Shown piece by piece: positions 19,739 to 28,725 of a DNA stretch of 64,000 bases. Origin of the DNA: Paraburkholderia tropica (GTDB taxonomy: Bacteria; Pseudomonadota; Gammaproteobacteria; Burkholderiales; Burkholderiaceae); the NCBI RefSeq assembly GCF_914484835.1, contig NZ_CAJZAR010000043.1, positions 1 to 64,000 of the forward strand. Direction: 5' to 3'. A program made the position numbers and the translations under genes. Positions within the stretch are counted from its first letter, which is position 1, and every line of letters begins with the position of its first letter. The notes beneath the pieces were generated by a model, which was not told the DNA's origin, ran no database searches, and was given only the letters and a program-made list of their open reading frames with translations.

Positions 19739-20683
19739 TCAAACCGTGGAGCGACGCCAGGCGCTCAAGTGCCGGATCAGCGCCTTTGCATCGCCGCGTA
19801 GCTTGTCCATCAGCGACTCAAGATGTCGCAGTGCCTCCGCGTGCGATGGATTGATCTGGAGGCATCGGATGTAGGCGTTGGCCGCGTCATCGTACTCGCC
19901 GAGCTGCTCGAGGACCGCGCCATGGCTGAAGGCAGCATCGTCGCTGCGCGGGTTCAATTCAACGCAGCGCATATATCCGCGCGCAGCTTCTTCAAGCCTG
20001 CCGGCGTGCTCGAGTAGAACTGAGCGGTTGTAGTGCAGGAGTTCCGCGTCATTGAAGTGTTTGAGCGCCTGTTCGAAGACGACGAGCGCATCGGCACAGC
20101 GTTCATCGCTTCTGGAAAGCATGGCCCCGAGATTGTTGTACGCGTGATAGTGCGGCTGCGGCGACAGCTCGATGACCTTGCGATAAGCATGCTCGGCGGC
20201 GACAGGGTCGTGTTCCTGCAACTGCTCGGCTTTCGCATACCAGTCGGCGGCCTGTCTGGCGCGTTCCTGTAGACGCACTGGCGAGGTCTCCATCTGGCTT
20301 ACCGAATTCTTCGTGGGCGTGTCTCCGAAGTCCAGAAACAGTTGACCTGACGTCGCGTCCCACTGCGTCTCGCCGCTTCTCACGGCAATGGCGTCGCCGA
20401 CCGCGCTGATCTGCACTCCTGATAGCGGCGTAGTCGATGGAAGGTTCTGCTTCAGGCGAGACAGAGCGCGCAGTATTTTCCGCGCCGGAACGTTCGATGT
20501 CCGCAGCTGGAGAGCGGTGCGCAACACCACCACGTCCCTGAAGGAGAATCGGAGCTCGTTCCGGTGCCCACGCGTCGGCACGACGAGCCCACTGTTGATC
20601 ACGCCTGAAAGCACCCTGCGCGATACGCCGAGAATGGACTGAAGCTCCCGTAGGGAATAGCCGTGTGCAGGTCCACGACGCAT
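19739..20683 (-). CDS. MerR-type HTH fused to TPR repeats, co-operonic with ku
   Basis: A 314-residue protein. Residues about 8-75 form a MerR-like winged helix (YSLRELQSILGVSRRVLSGVINSGLVVPTRG... FSFRDVVVLRTALQL). From about 165 onward lie roughly four to five TPR repeats (ADWYAKAEQLQEHDPVAAEHAYRKVIELSP, YNNLGAMLSRSDERCADALVVFEQALK, AFSHGAVLEQLGEYDDAANAYIRCLQINP). The ATG overlaps the ku stop (TGATG), so it is translationally coupled to ku. It may regulate or scaffold the NHEJ pair, but no experimental role is known to me. Confidence 0.85.
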   Translation of the reverse strand: MRRGPAHGYSLRELQSILGVSRRVLSGVINSGLVVPTRGHRNELRFSFRDVVVLRTALQLRTSNVPARKILRALSRLKQNLPSTTPLSGVQISAVGDAIAVRSGETQWDATSGQLFLDFGDTPTKNSVSQMETSPVRLQERARQAADWYAKAEQLQEHDPVAAEHAYRKVIELSPQPHYHAYNNLGAMLSRSDERCADALVVFEQALKHFNDAELLHYNRSVLLEHAGRLEEAARGYMRCVELNPRSDDAAFSHGAVLEQLGEYDDAANAYIRCLQINPSHAEALRHLESLMDKLRGDAKALIRHLSAWRRSTV

Positions 20684-21591
20684 CACTTTCGTGCCCGCTT
20701 TGCCGGGGGAGGCGAGGCTTCCGCGCGTTTGACCGTGCGCGCCCGCTTCGTCGCCGGAAGGCGTGACACTTCCGCCGCGCTGGTCGCCTTGCCAGCCGAC
20801 GCCTTCTGTTTCCCGCCGCGCGTGAGGCTGGCCCGCAACGCGTCCATAAGGTCGATGACCTGGCCGCCGGCGGGCGCGGCTTCCTCGGCGGGCGCGACAA
20901 TCTGCTGGCCTTCGATCTTCGCGTCGATCGCGGCGAGCACGCGCTTTTGTTCGACGTTTTCGTACTGGTCCGGATCGTAGTGGTCCGATTCGCCCTGGGC
21001 AATGATCTGGAGCGCCAGTTTCAGTTCGCCATCGGACACCGGCACCTGTTCGATGTCGAGGTCCTTGAGGGAGCGAACTTCCGCGCCCCATAAAAGCTGC
21101 TGGAACACGAGGCCGTCCTCCGTCGCGCGGATCTGGACCATATACGTCTTGCCCTTGTTGTTCCAGCTTGCGAGCGCGCAGCGACCGCTCGCAAGCAGGG
21201 CGCGTTGCAGCAGGCTGTACGGCTTGCCGCCGCGTTTGTCCGGAGCAATGAAATACGCCCTGTCGTAGTAGATGGGATCGATCGCCTTGTCGGGGACGAA
21301 CGCGAGGATTTCAACGAGATGACTGGGGCTTTCTTCCAGCGCCTTGAGTTCGTCCGGGGTGAACACCACGAACTTGCCTTTCTCAAACTCGTAGCCCTTG
21401 TTCATTTCCGCGCGCTCGACCTTCTTTCCGGTAGCCTTCGATACGTACTGCTGCTCGACGCGTGAGCCGTCGGGCGCAAGCATATTGAACCGGACGGTCG
21501 CCGAGCTCTCGGTGGCACTGTACAGCCGGACCGGTATCGAGACGAGACCGAAGCTCAACGACAGGGAGGCGATGGAGCGGGCGGTGGCCAT
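20683..21591 (-). CDS. ku: NHEJ end-binding protein Ku
   Basis: A 302-residue Ku homodimer subunit that rings broken DNA ends and recruits LigD. It has the bacterial Ku core (SLSFGLVSIPVRLYSATE, RVEQQYVSKATGKKV, KGYEFEKGKFVVFTPDELKALEE, IDPIYYDRAYFIAPDKRGGKPYSLL, LALQIIAQ) and a long Lys/Arg/Ala-rich tail (PATKRARTVKRAEASPPPAKRARK) that probably binds DNA. The start ATG at 21591 has GAGGAA upstream. It faces ligD tail to tail across the TPR gene. Confidence 0.96.
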   Translation of the reverse strand: MATARSIASLSLSFGLVSIPVRLYSATESSATVRFNMLAPDGSRVEQQYVSKATGKKVERAEMNKGYEFEKGKFVVFTPDELKALEESPSHLVEILAFVPDKAIDPIYYDRAYFIAPDKRGGKPYSLLQRALLASGRCALASWNNKGKTYMVQIRATEDGLVFQQLLWGAEVRSLKDLDIEQVPVSDGELKLALQIIAQGESDHYDPDQYENVEQKRVLAAIDAKIEGQQIVAPAEEAAPAGGQVIDLMDALRASLTRGGKQKASAGKATSAAEVSRLPATKRARTVKRAEASPPPAKRARK

Positions 21592-21772
21592 GATCATTCC
21601 TCGCAGTGCGACGGGCACGCCACGGGAATTGCGTCGTGGCGCGCTTTCAGGGTAGCAGGCTCGGCGAGCCTCCGTCCGACTTTCCCGCGCAGCACAAACC
21701 GTGCCGTCGGCGGTGATTTTTGGTGTGCCTGACCGTGCGAAAATGCAGGGCGAATTCCACTGAGGAAACGAC

Positions 21773-22015
21773 ATGTCGATGGATCCGACCGAGATCGAGC
21801 TGGCCACCCTCCAGGCTGAAAAGAGCAGGCTGCTCTTCGAGTTGCGCGCGGCTCACCAGATCATCCGCAACGCCTTGAGCGTCATGACGACGGACGAGCA
21901 GATACGGTGGGCCGAGATGAACGCGCGCGACGGCGTCGACGGCGATGGCGCGACGAGGGCCGGGGAGCGCGACGCGCTACTGGCCAGTCCGCGGATGGCA
22001 ATCGGCTCCGCATGA
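21773..22015 (+). CDS. Small helical protein upstream of helicase
   Basis: An 80-residue protein with GAGGAAACGAC before the ATG. It has an N-terminal amphipathic helix (PTEIELATLQAEKSRLLFELRAAHQIIRNAL) and a polar tail. Its TGA overlaps the ATG of the helicase gene (ATGA), so the two are translated together. It may be a helicase partner. No family is recognised. Confidence 0.65.
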   Translation: MSMDPTEIELATLQAEKSRLLFELRAAHQIIRNALSVMTTDEQIRWAEMNARDGVDGDGATRAGERDALLASPRMAIGSA

Positions 22016-23475
22016 GCGCGACTTTTTCACCGACTCCCGAGCAGGAACAGGTGGTGGAGCTTGCGCGCAGTGGCGGCGACCTCAAGATCAAGGCGTACGC
22101 CGGAGCGGGCAAGACTTCAACGCTGAATCTGGTGGCAGACCGGTTTGGGGCGCGGCGTGGCATCTACCTCGCATTTAACCGGGATATCGCCGCGGCTGCC
22201 GCGCTGAAGTTTCCGCCCCACGTGCCAGCGCGGACGATGCACGCGCAGGCGTGGGCCGCAGCCGATTCGGCGCTCAAACGCCGCAGCAGTCTGGAAGCGG
22301 AGCCGCCGCATATCCTGGCAGCGCGCTTCGGGATCGGATCGGTGCAGGTGCGGTCCGTGACCGGCAGGGCGATCGAACTCACGCCGTTTGAAACTGGACG
22401 GATGATCACCGACGCGCTCGGGCGCTTTTGCCGTTCATCGGAGAGTCAGCCCATCGCAACGCATGTCGTCGTCGACGAGAAGATCGACCTTGGTGACGCC
22501 GCTCAGCTGCGGACCTGGCTTCTCCCGTTCGTGCAGCGAATGTGGGAGGAAAGCGCTGGTCCCCGCGCGGGCGCCGCCGTTTCGCCCGATGTGGTGCTCA
22601 AGCTATGGGCGTTGTCGGAGCCACGCATTGAGGCGGATTACATCCTGTTCGATGAAGCCCAGGACAGCGACGGCGTAATGCTCTCGGTACTCGAGCGCCA
22701 GCGGCACGCCCAGGTGATCTACGTCGGCGATCCATACCAACAGATCTACGAATGGCGGGGCGCGGTGAACGCGATGGCGCAGATCGATGCGCCTGAATGC
22801 GCGCTCACGGAGTCGTTCCGCTTTGGGCCGACGTTCGCAGCGCTCGCCAGCCGCCTGCTTGTGCGTCTGGGAGAGCGCACGCCGCTGCGCGGGCAGGACT
22901 CGATCGGCTCAATCCTGGTCGAAGATCCGGCGATCGCGCCGCCAGTCGACGCCGTGCTGTGCCGCAAGAACGTGACGGCGATCTGGCAGCTGGCCGCAGG
23001 GCTGGAAGCGGGTGAGCGGCCCGCGATCCGCATGAGCCCGGCGGAAATCGCAGCGTTCGCGGATGGCGCAGACCAGTTGCTGGCCGGGCAGCGGACGTTC
23101 CGGCCTGCGGCGTTCTCGCTGTTTGAGAACTGGGCGGAGGTACAGGCGTTTTCGCGCACCCCGTTCGGCCAGGATCTGCAGCCAGTCGTGCGGATCGTTG
23201 ACGAGCTCGGCACGGGCTACCTGCGCGCGCTTGCGCAGCGGTGTGCGCCTGAGCAGCAGGCCGACTATGTGATTTCGACGGTCCACCGCGCGAAAGGCCT
23301 TGAGTGGAAGCGGGTGAGGGTGGCGAACGATTTCCGGTTCCGTGGCGCCGACGGCAGCCCGGTGCCCGATGACGACGAAATCCGGTTGCTTTACGTGGCG
23401 ATTACGCGCGCGCAGCATGTCCTGGACATTTCCGGGATGCGCGAGGAGCTGGTGCGGCTTGTCAGCCGTGGCTGA
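22012..23475 (+). CDS. UvrD/Rep-like superfamily 1 DNA helicase
   Basis: A 487-residue SF1 helicase, shorter than UvrD (about 720). Motifs visible: Walker A AYAGAGKTST (about residues 29-38), IYLAFNRDIAAAAALKFP, Walker B ILFDEAQD, VIYVGDPYQQIYEWRGAVNAM (motif III), STVHRAKGLEW (motif V) and RLLYVAITRAQ (motif VI). It would use ATP to unwind DNA 3' to 5', fitting the repair block. Compactness and motif spelling resemble the stand-alone FBH1-like bacterial helicases rather than RecB or UvrD. Confidence 0.9.
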   Translation: MSATFSPTPEQEQVVELARSGGDLKIKAYAGAGKTSTLNLVADRFGARRGIYLAFNRDIAAAAALKFPPHVPARTMHAQAWAAADSALKRRSSLEAEPPHILAARFGIGSVQVRSVTGRAIELTPFETGRMITDALGRFCRSSESQPIATHVVVDEKIDLGDAAQLRTWLLPFVQRMWEESAGPRAGAAVSPDVVLKLWALSEPRIEADYILFDEAQDSDGVMLSVLERQRHAQVIYVGDPYQQIYEWRGAVNAMAQIDAPECALTESFRFGPTFAALASRLLVRLGERTPLRGQDSIGSILVEDPAIAPPVDAVLCRKNVTAIWQLAAGLEAGERPAIRMSPAEIAAFADGADQLLAGQRTFRPAAFSLFENWAEVQAFSRTPFGQDLQPVVRIVDELGTGYLRALAQRCAPEQQADYVISTVHRAKGLEWKRVRVANDFRFRGADGSPVPDDDEIRLLYVAITRAQHVLDISGMREELVRLVSRG

Positions 23476-23636
23476 CGTCGAATCGCGCGTGCAGAACGAC
23501 AGTGTTCTCGTGCTGTTCCCGGCAATGACGTCGGGAGACCGTACTGCGCTCCTGCGATTTTCACCTTTCGACTTGCATTAGCAAAAACCTGGCGGCGATC
23601 CGCCACCCAGGCGGCAGATTTTTCCTCTTGGCAGAA

Positions 23637-23656
23637 AATTCCGGTAATTCGGAATT
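23637..23656. repeat. Inverted repeat upstream of vgrG promoter
   Basis: Perfect 7-bp arms AATTCCG / CGGAATT around a 6-base loop, about 35 bp upstream of the vgrG -35 box. It is a possible activator or silencer site in the only AT-rich part of this intergenic region. Confidence 0.4.
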
Positions 23657-23690
23657 AAATACTGAATATTCAAGACAAATCTTACGGAAT

Positions 23691-23719
23691 TTGACAGCGG
23701 CTTAAACCGCTGCTATTTT
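23691..23719 (+). promoter_or_regulatory. Sigma-70 promoter of the T6SS cassette with palindromic spacer
   Basis: TTGACA (23691-23696), 17-bp spacer, TATTTT (23714-23719), about 100 bp before vgrG. The spacer region contains an inverted repeat CAGCGG / CCGCTG (23695-23712) that begins inside the -35 box, which suggests an operator. It could alternatively be read as a terminator stem for the helicase gene, but the T-run is short. Confidence 0.65.
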
Positions 23720-23821
23720 CGGCCCGACTTATTGGCCCCTCGTGTTTTATGCGGCACGATTATCGGCTATGAATATCAGTTAATCAAATCGCATAAGTGA
23801 GATTCCTCCGGGGAGAAGGGC

Positions 23822-26608
23822 GTGAACTTACAGCGAGTATTTATCGGTGCGCTGCCGTCGCAGGACACGCGTGCCTTTCGCCTCTACTGGCGCAACTCCC
23901 AGTCTGACCTTGCGGGCTTGCTGTTTCTGCAGAGGCTTGATATTCGCGAGGATCTTTGCGGGGGTATCGAAGGGCGTCTGTCATGCATTTCAACGAGCAA
24001 CGGCGTCCCGCTCCAGAATTTTCTCGGGCAACCGGTCACTGTGCAGATGGTCACCGATACCGGCGGCCTTCAGTCTATATGCGGGATCGTGACGGATGCT
24101 CACGAGGGTGAGTCTGACGGTTCGCTGGCAACGTATCAGTTGGTCGTGCGCGACGCGCTATCGGTCCTTGAGCGTCGTATCAACACGCGCATATTCCGGA
24201 CGAAAAGCGCGCTGGACATTATCCAGATACTGGTTCGTGAATGGCGCACGAAAAGCACTACGCTAGCTGCCACGTTCGACATCGATCTGTCGAATCTTGA
24301 CGCGTCGAAATACCCGACCCGTGAGCAGACGTTGCAATTTGATGAATCTGATGCCGACTTCATCCGTCGTCTTTGCCGCCGCGAAGGCATTTCATGGTTC
24401 ATTAAGGCCGGCGGACAGGGCAGCTCTGACCTCTCAGAACAACCGTTTCACACGCTCGTCCTCTTTGACAGCGTGATCAAACTGGCGCAAGGCCCGGCAG
24501 GAACCGTTCCTTACCACTCGGACGCCAGCGTCGGGACGTCTGACTCCATCACGCTTCTTTCGATGGGGCGGCAGCTGATCGCGGGTTCGGTGCGCCGGGT
24601 GAGCTGGGATTACAAGCCCAGCCAGATGGACAAGCTGCAGGCGCCGACCCGCGTCGACCAGGGCGCTGCGGGGAATGATCTTGGCCGTTTGCTGTCGGAC
24701 TCACGCATTGACGCGCCTCACATCGCCGATTCGGCGGACGACAATCAGCGTCTCGGCAGGGCGCGGATCATGGCTCACGGTGCTCAAGCCGTCAGGATTG
24801 ACGGCGCAAGCGGCGTTCGCGACCTTGAGGTCGGCACGTGGGTCACGGTCTCGGGACATCCAGAACTGGATCAGGCCGAGGAAGTCGACCGTCGCGTCAT
24901 CTTCACGTCGCTTCACCACCGCGGCGAGAACAACCTGCCCAAGGAGCTTTCCTCACGCGCGCAATCGCTGTTCACTGCCAGCCGGTGGCTGTCTGACTCG
25001 CCGCCGGCGTCTGTCGCGACCCGGACGCGCGGCTCCCAAAACGACGACTCGGAGTCCAGCCGGTACGAGAACACGTTTACGGGTGTGCCGCGCGGCACAC
25101 CCCTCACGCCTGTCTACGATCCACGCGTCGACCTTCCGCGCGTCTATCCGATTACCGGCGTCGTGGTTGTGCCAGACGGTGAGCAGGTTCACACCGACGA
25201 GTACGGCCGCATCTTTGTCCAGATTCAGGGGCTCGACGAAGCGGACCATGCCCACGCCGCGGGCGCCGGTACACAAGGCACGCCGGCGGATAGCGCTGCC
25301 GTTCGTGTGCTGGGTAGCTGGTCTGGCGCAAACTTCGGCCAGAACGCTTTGCCCCGAAAGGGCATGGAGGTCCTGCTTGATTTCCTGAATGGCGATCCTG
25401 ACCGGATGTACGTGGCAGGCGTATTTCCCAATGGCCAGAACATGCCCGCCATGTTTAGCCGCACCGGCGCGCTCCCCGGAAACCGCTACCTTAGCGGCAC
25501 CGTCAGCCAGGAAATCAACGGGCAGCGTTCGAACCAGCTACGTCTGGACGATACGCCGCAGCAGATCAGTGCTCAGCTTGCGAGCGATCATGCTTCCTCG
25601 CAGCTGAACCTGGGCTATCTGACACATCCTCGCTCCGATGGTAATGGCGCCGATCGCGGTGAAGGTGCCGAATTGCGCACCGACGCGGCAGCCTCCGTTC
25701 GCGCGGCGCAAGGCATCCTGCTGACGACCTATGCCCGATCGCAGGCGGCCGGTGGGCAGCTGGATCGCGATGAACTGGTTTCGCTACTCTCTGAATGTAC
25801 GGAGCTGTTCAAGTCGCTTGGCGACTATGCCGGGCAGCACGGCGGAGTGGCTGCGGATGGCACTGGGCAGACGGAAGTCGCGAACGCGCTGAAGAACTGG
25901 AGTCCGGGAACTGGCACAGGCGGTACGTCGGGTACAACGCAGGGCAGCGAGCAGGCACTGATGGCGTTTGGCGCGCAGTCGGGTTCAGCAAACCTCACTC
26001 CCAAGACCCACGTCACCTATGCGGGAGAGAACATCGACCAGATCGCGCAGCAACATTTGCAGCTTATGAGCGGTCAGCGCCTGAACGCGACCGCAGGACA
26101 GGGCATGCAACTCTTTGCGCGCGGTAAGGGGGTTCAGGCGGTGGCTGGTGAAGGCCCCGTGATCTTGCAGGCGCAGGCAGACACGCTGACCGCTGCGGCG
26201 CAGAAAGGCGTGGCGATAAGCACGAACGAGAACGAGATTGTGCTCTCGGCACCCACCGTTCGCCTCGTCGCCGAAGACGGAAGCTTCATCAAGATCGGCG
26301 GTGGTGTGACGCTGGGAACGAACGGCGACATCAAGTTGCAATCCGCATCCCATCAGTGGGGTGGCCCCGCAACGGAAAGCGCTCCCAAGAGCGCCTTCAA
26401 CAACCAGCCCACCGATCAGCGTTTCCGATTGCACCATGTCGGCGACACGCCAGAGGCTCCCATGCCGGCGGCCAACCAGGCCTACCGGATTACAACGAGC
26501 GACGGACAGGTTATCGAAGGGAAAACCGACGCGAACGGCTTGACGGAAATTGTGAAGGACGACGCGATGAAGTTCCTGAAGATTGACATCCTGCAACCCG
26601 ATATTTGA
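23822..26608 (+). CDS. vgrG: T6SS spike protein VgrG with TTR-like C-terminus
   Basis: A 928-residue VgrG (VgrG trimers form the needle tip of the T6SS). Start is GTG with GGGAGAAGGG upstream. The gp27-like hub is about residues 10-380 (FRLYWRNSQSDLAGLLFLQRLDI, LDESDADFIRRLCRREG). The gp5 OB domain is about 430-550 (VVVPDGEQVHTDEYGRIFVQIQ, VRVLGSWSGANFGQNALPRKG, PDRMYVAGVFPNG). A DUF2345 needle (ISTNENEIVLSAPTVRLVAEDG) precedes a C-terminal transthyretin-like extension (NQAYRITTSDGQVIEGKTDANG). Such extensions dock specific lipase effectors, here probably the next gene. Confidence 0.95.
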   Translation: MNLQRVFIGALPSQDTRAFRLYWRNSQSDLAGLLFLQRLDIREDLCGGIEGRLSCISTSNGVPLQNFLGQPVTVQMVTDTGGLQSICGIVTDAHEGESDGSLATYQLVVRDALSVLERRINTRIFRTKSALDIIQILVREWRTKSTTLAATFDIDLSNLDASKYPTREQTLQFDESDADFIRRLCRREGISWFIKAGGQGSSDLSEQPFHTLVLFDSVIKLAQGPAGTVPYHSDASVGTSDSITLLSMGRQLIAGSVRRVSWDYKPSQMDKLQAPTRVDQGAAGNDLGRLLSDSRIDAPHIADSADDNQRLGRARIMAHGAQAVRIDGASGVRDLEVGTWVTVSGHPELDQAEEVDRRVIFTSLHHRGENNLPKELSSRAQSLFTASRWLSDSPPASVATRTRGSQNDDSESSRYENTFTGVPRGTPLTPVYDPRVDLPRVYPITGVVVVPDGEQVHTDEYGRIFVQIQGLDEADHAHAAGAGTQGTPADSAAVRVLGSWSGANFGQNALPRKGMEVLLDFLNGDPDRMYVAGVFPNGQNMPAMFSRTGALPGNRYLSGTVSQEINGQRSNQLRLDDTPQQISAQLASDHASSQLNLGYLTHPRSDGNGADRGEGAELRTDAAASVRAAQGILLTTYARSQAAGGQLDRDELVSLLSECTELFKSLGDYAGQHGGVAADGTGQTEVANALKNWSPGTGTGGTSGTTQGSEQALMAFGAQSGSANLTPKTHVTYAGENIDQIAQQHLQLMSGQRLNATAGQGMQLFARGKGVQAVAGEGPVILQAQADTLTAAAQKGVAISTNENEIVLSAPTVRLVAEDGSFIKIGGGVTLGTNGDIKLQSASHQWGGPATESAPKSAFNNQPTDQRFRLHHVGDTPEAPMPAANQAYRITTSDGQVIEGKTDANGLTEIVKDDAMKFLKIDILQPDI

Positions 26609-26619
26609 CCGAGACAGAC

Positions 26620-28725
26620 ATGAGCAACGCGGCATCTAACAGCAAAGTGATCGGCTCGGGAGCAGGCGTTACCACGTCCAATCGTGCGAGCGATCGGCCG
26701 GTCGCGCGTCCGAATGACCTGCCGGGCATAGTGATCTTCTCGCACGGAGTGAATGATCCGGGCGCCAACTATGAGACGGTCGAGGAGGGTCTCTGTCAGG
26801 GGCTTAACGAGCGCCTCGACCGTCCGGACATGGTCAAGGGCGAATACGGCGCGCGGTATCTGCAGGCCACTGCGGCGAAGAAAAAAGGCCAGGCCAACAC
26901 AGTCCAGGATAGGATTGCCGCGGACCCTGACACTTACCTTTACAGCCGCGACGGGACGAACGCGCATTCGGTTTTCATACCGTTCTACTGGGGCTACCGC
27001 GCGTCAGACAAAGAGATCCTCAAGGACAAGAGCGGCAAGCCCGCCAAGCTGCGAACACAGTATCAGGACGTTCGAGGCAATCGTCTCGACGCTCACTTCG
27101 CCAAGGCAGGCGGTATGTTCAACAACGCAACCACGAACATTCCTGACATGTACGGCGCAGGCTTCATGTCCACGTTTGTCACGCGTCGCCTGATGCAGTT
27201 CGGCAAGATGAATAATTATCAGTTTTCGGGCCAGAGCCCGGAGCGACACTATCAGGTTCTGGCAGCAAAGCGGATGGCAACGTTAATCTCGGAGATCCGG
27301 GCAGTGAAGCCGGACGAGACGGTTACGGTGATGGCGCACAGCCAGGGAACTGTCATTTCGTTGCTCGCACAAGCGATGCTGCATGACGCGGGCAAGCGTT
27401 GCGCGGACTGTCTGATTCTCGTCGATAGTCCATATGCGCTAACCGAAGCCGCTTTTTTCAACAACCTCGCCCAGAATGGCGCGCCGATTCAGACGGTCCA
27501 GGCGCGTCTCCAGACCTTGGTCAATATCGTGGCCGAATGCACCAAGACGCCATATACGCTGCCGGCTTTGACGGACCTCGTTTTCAGTAGTGGAAAGTCG
27601 GGCGGCCGCGCCGGCCACAAATGGACGCCGACGAGTGGCATTCGCCCCGATCAGCACGGTAAGCCAACGGTATTCGACGAGCGTGACAATCGCGGTCGAA
27701 TCTATATCTACTGGAATCCGGATGATAAAACTGTCGACATTCCGACGGTTAAGGGTGTGGGGACGCACGGCATTCCGGATACGGTGGAGGGCAAGGAATA
27801 CTTTTGGGACGGTAACCATACGCGCCCGCAAAGCGCGACGAACACTTATGCTGCGATGAACGCACTGAAGGAGTTCCGGTTCTACCAGCGTGTCTGGATC
27901 AAAGCCGATAAAAATGGTAACCAGCCGTTGGTAGGCACAAAGCCGCACCGGATGGACGTGCCGGAGATTGGCTCTCGCTTCATCAACGGAGATGAACTGA
28001 AGCCTGCGTTCGCGCCTAAGCTGCACAGCGGCGAGGCGGTCGTCGGTTCAGGCAAGGAGGCGCCTGATGCGGTGTCGCAAGATCTGTTGCTCGGCAATTC
28101 GAATGCGAGCCTGCAGTGGACGCAACTTCCAACTTCGGGCGATGCGACTGCGGATTCCCTCAAGGCAGCTTTCAATGCCGGTAAGGCACCCGACGATCAG
28201 ACGAGAAGCGTTGAGTTCCGATCAAATGGCGGGGGGTTCGGGGGGGCATTTGCAGGTATTAGCGCGTGGCGCGAGGAAACACCGAACGAGGCCCGAGCGC
28301 GGATGTCGCAGGATCCAGCGGCATTGACGAAGAACGATCCGTCTGGCGTCCTTCAAGACAACTCGTATCACTCCGCAATTTTGCGCGACCCCTGGAATCA
28401 GCGGTTCGGGACCGCGATGGACGTGGCGATCGGACAGGCGGAGACGCTCGACGATAAAGACTGGCAGGCCGTATGGCTTGCGATGGCCGACTGGAAGGTT
28501 GACTACACGACCCTGTCCACGCTTCCCAAGTTTGGAAACTTGTCCCACGACGCTCGCACGTTTCTAAAAGAGGCTTGCGACTACTACAGCTCGGGCGAGT
28601 TTCCAGAGTCCGTATCTTCGGGTATGCCGTCACTCGTGGTCAGCCAGTCGATGGACCAGAATAAAAACCCCGAAAAACCGGTGACGCCCCCGTTTAATAT
28701 GGATTTCAGCGGGCTCGCACGATGA
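26620..28725 (+). CDS. tle3: Type VI lipase effector, Tle3 family
   Basis: About 701 residues. This is an antibacterial phospholipase with an alpha/beta hydrolase fold: PGIVIFSHGVNDPG near the N-terminus gives the oxyanion region, and VTVMAHSQGTVISLLAQAML carries the nucleophilic Ser (about residue 241) in an H-S-Q-G elbow. The long C-terminal part fits the Tle3/DUF3274 family. The ATG at 26620 is taken over the upstream TTG. It is delivered to the rival periplasm on VgrG. Four-base coupling to tla3 follows. Confidence 0.88.
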   Translation: MSNAASNSKVIGSGAGVTTSNRASDRPVARPNDLPGIVIFSHGVNDPGANYETVEEGLCQGLNERLDRPDMVKGEYGARYLQATAAKKKGQANTVQDRIAADPDTYLYSRDGTNAHSVFIPFYWGYRASDKEILKDKSGKPAKLRTQYQDVRGNRLDAHFAKAGGMFNNATTNIPDMYGAGFMSTFVTRRLMQFGKMNNYQFSGQSPERHYQVLAAKRMATLISEIRAVKPDETVTVMAHSQGTVISLLAQAMLHDAGKRCADCLILVDSPYALTEAAFFNNLAQNGAPIQTVQARLQTLVNIVAECTKTPYTLPALTDLVFSSGKSGGRAGHKWTPTSGIRPDQHGKPTVFDERDNRGRIYIYWNPDDKTVDIPTVKGVGTHGIPDTVEGKEYFWDGNHTRPQSATNTYAAMNALKEFRFYQRVWIKADKNGNQPLVGTKPHRMDVPEIGSRFINGDELKPAFAPKLHSGEAVVGSGKEAPDAVSQDLLLGNSNASLQWTQLPTSGDATADSLKAAFNAGKAPDDQTRSVEFRSNGGGFGGAFAGISAWREETPNEARARMSQDPAALTKNDPSGVLQDNSYHSAILRDPWNQRFGTAMDVAIGQAETLDDKDWQAVWLAMADWKVDYTTLSTLPKFGNLSHDARTFLKEACDYYSSGEFPESVSSGMPSLVVSQSMDQNKNPEKPVTPPFNMDFSGLAR

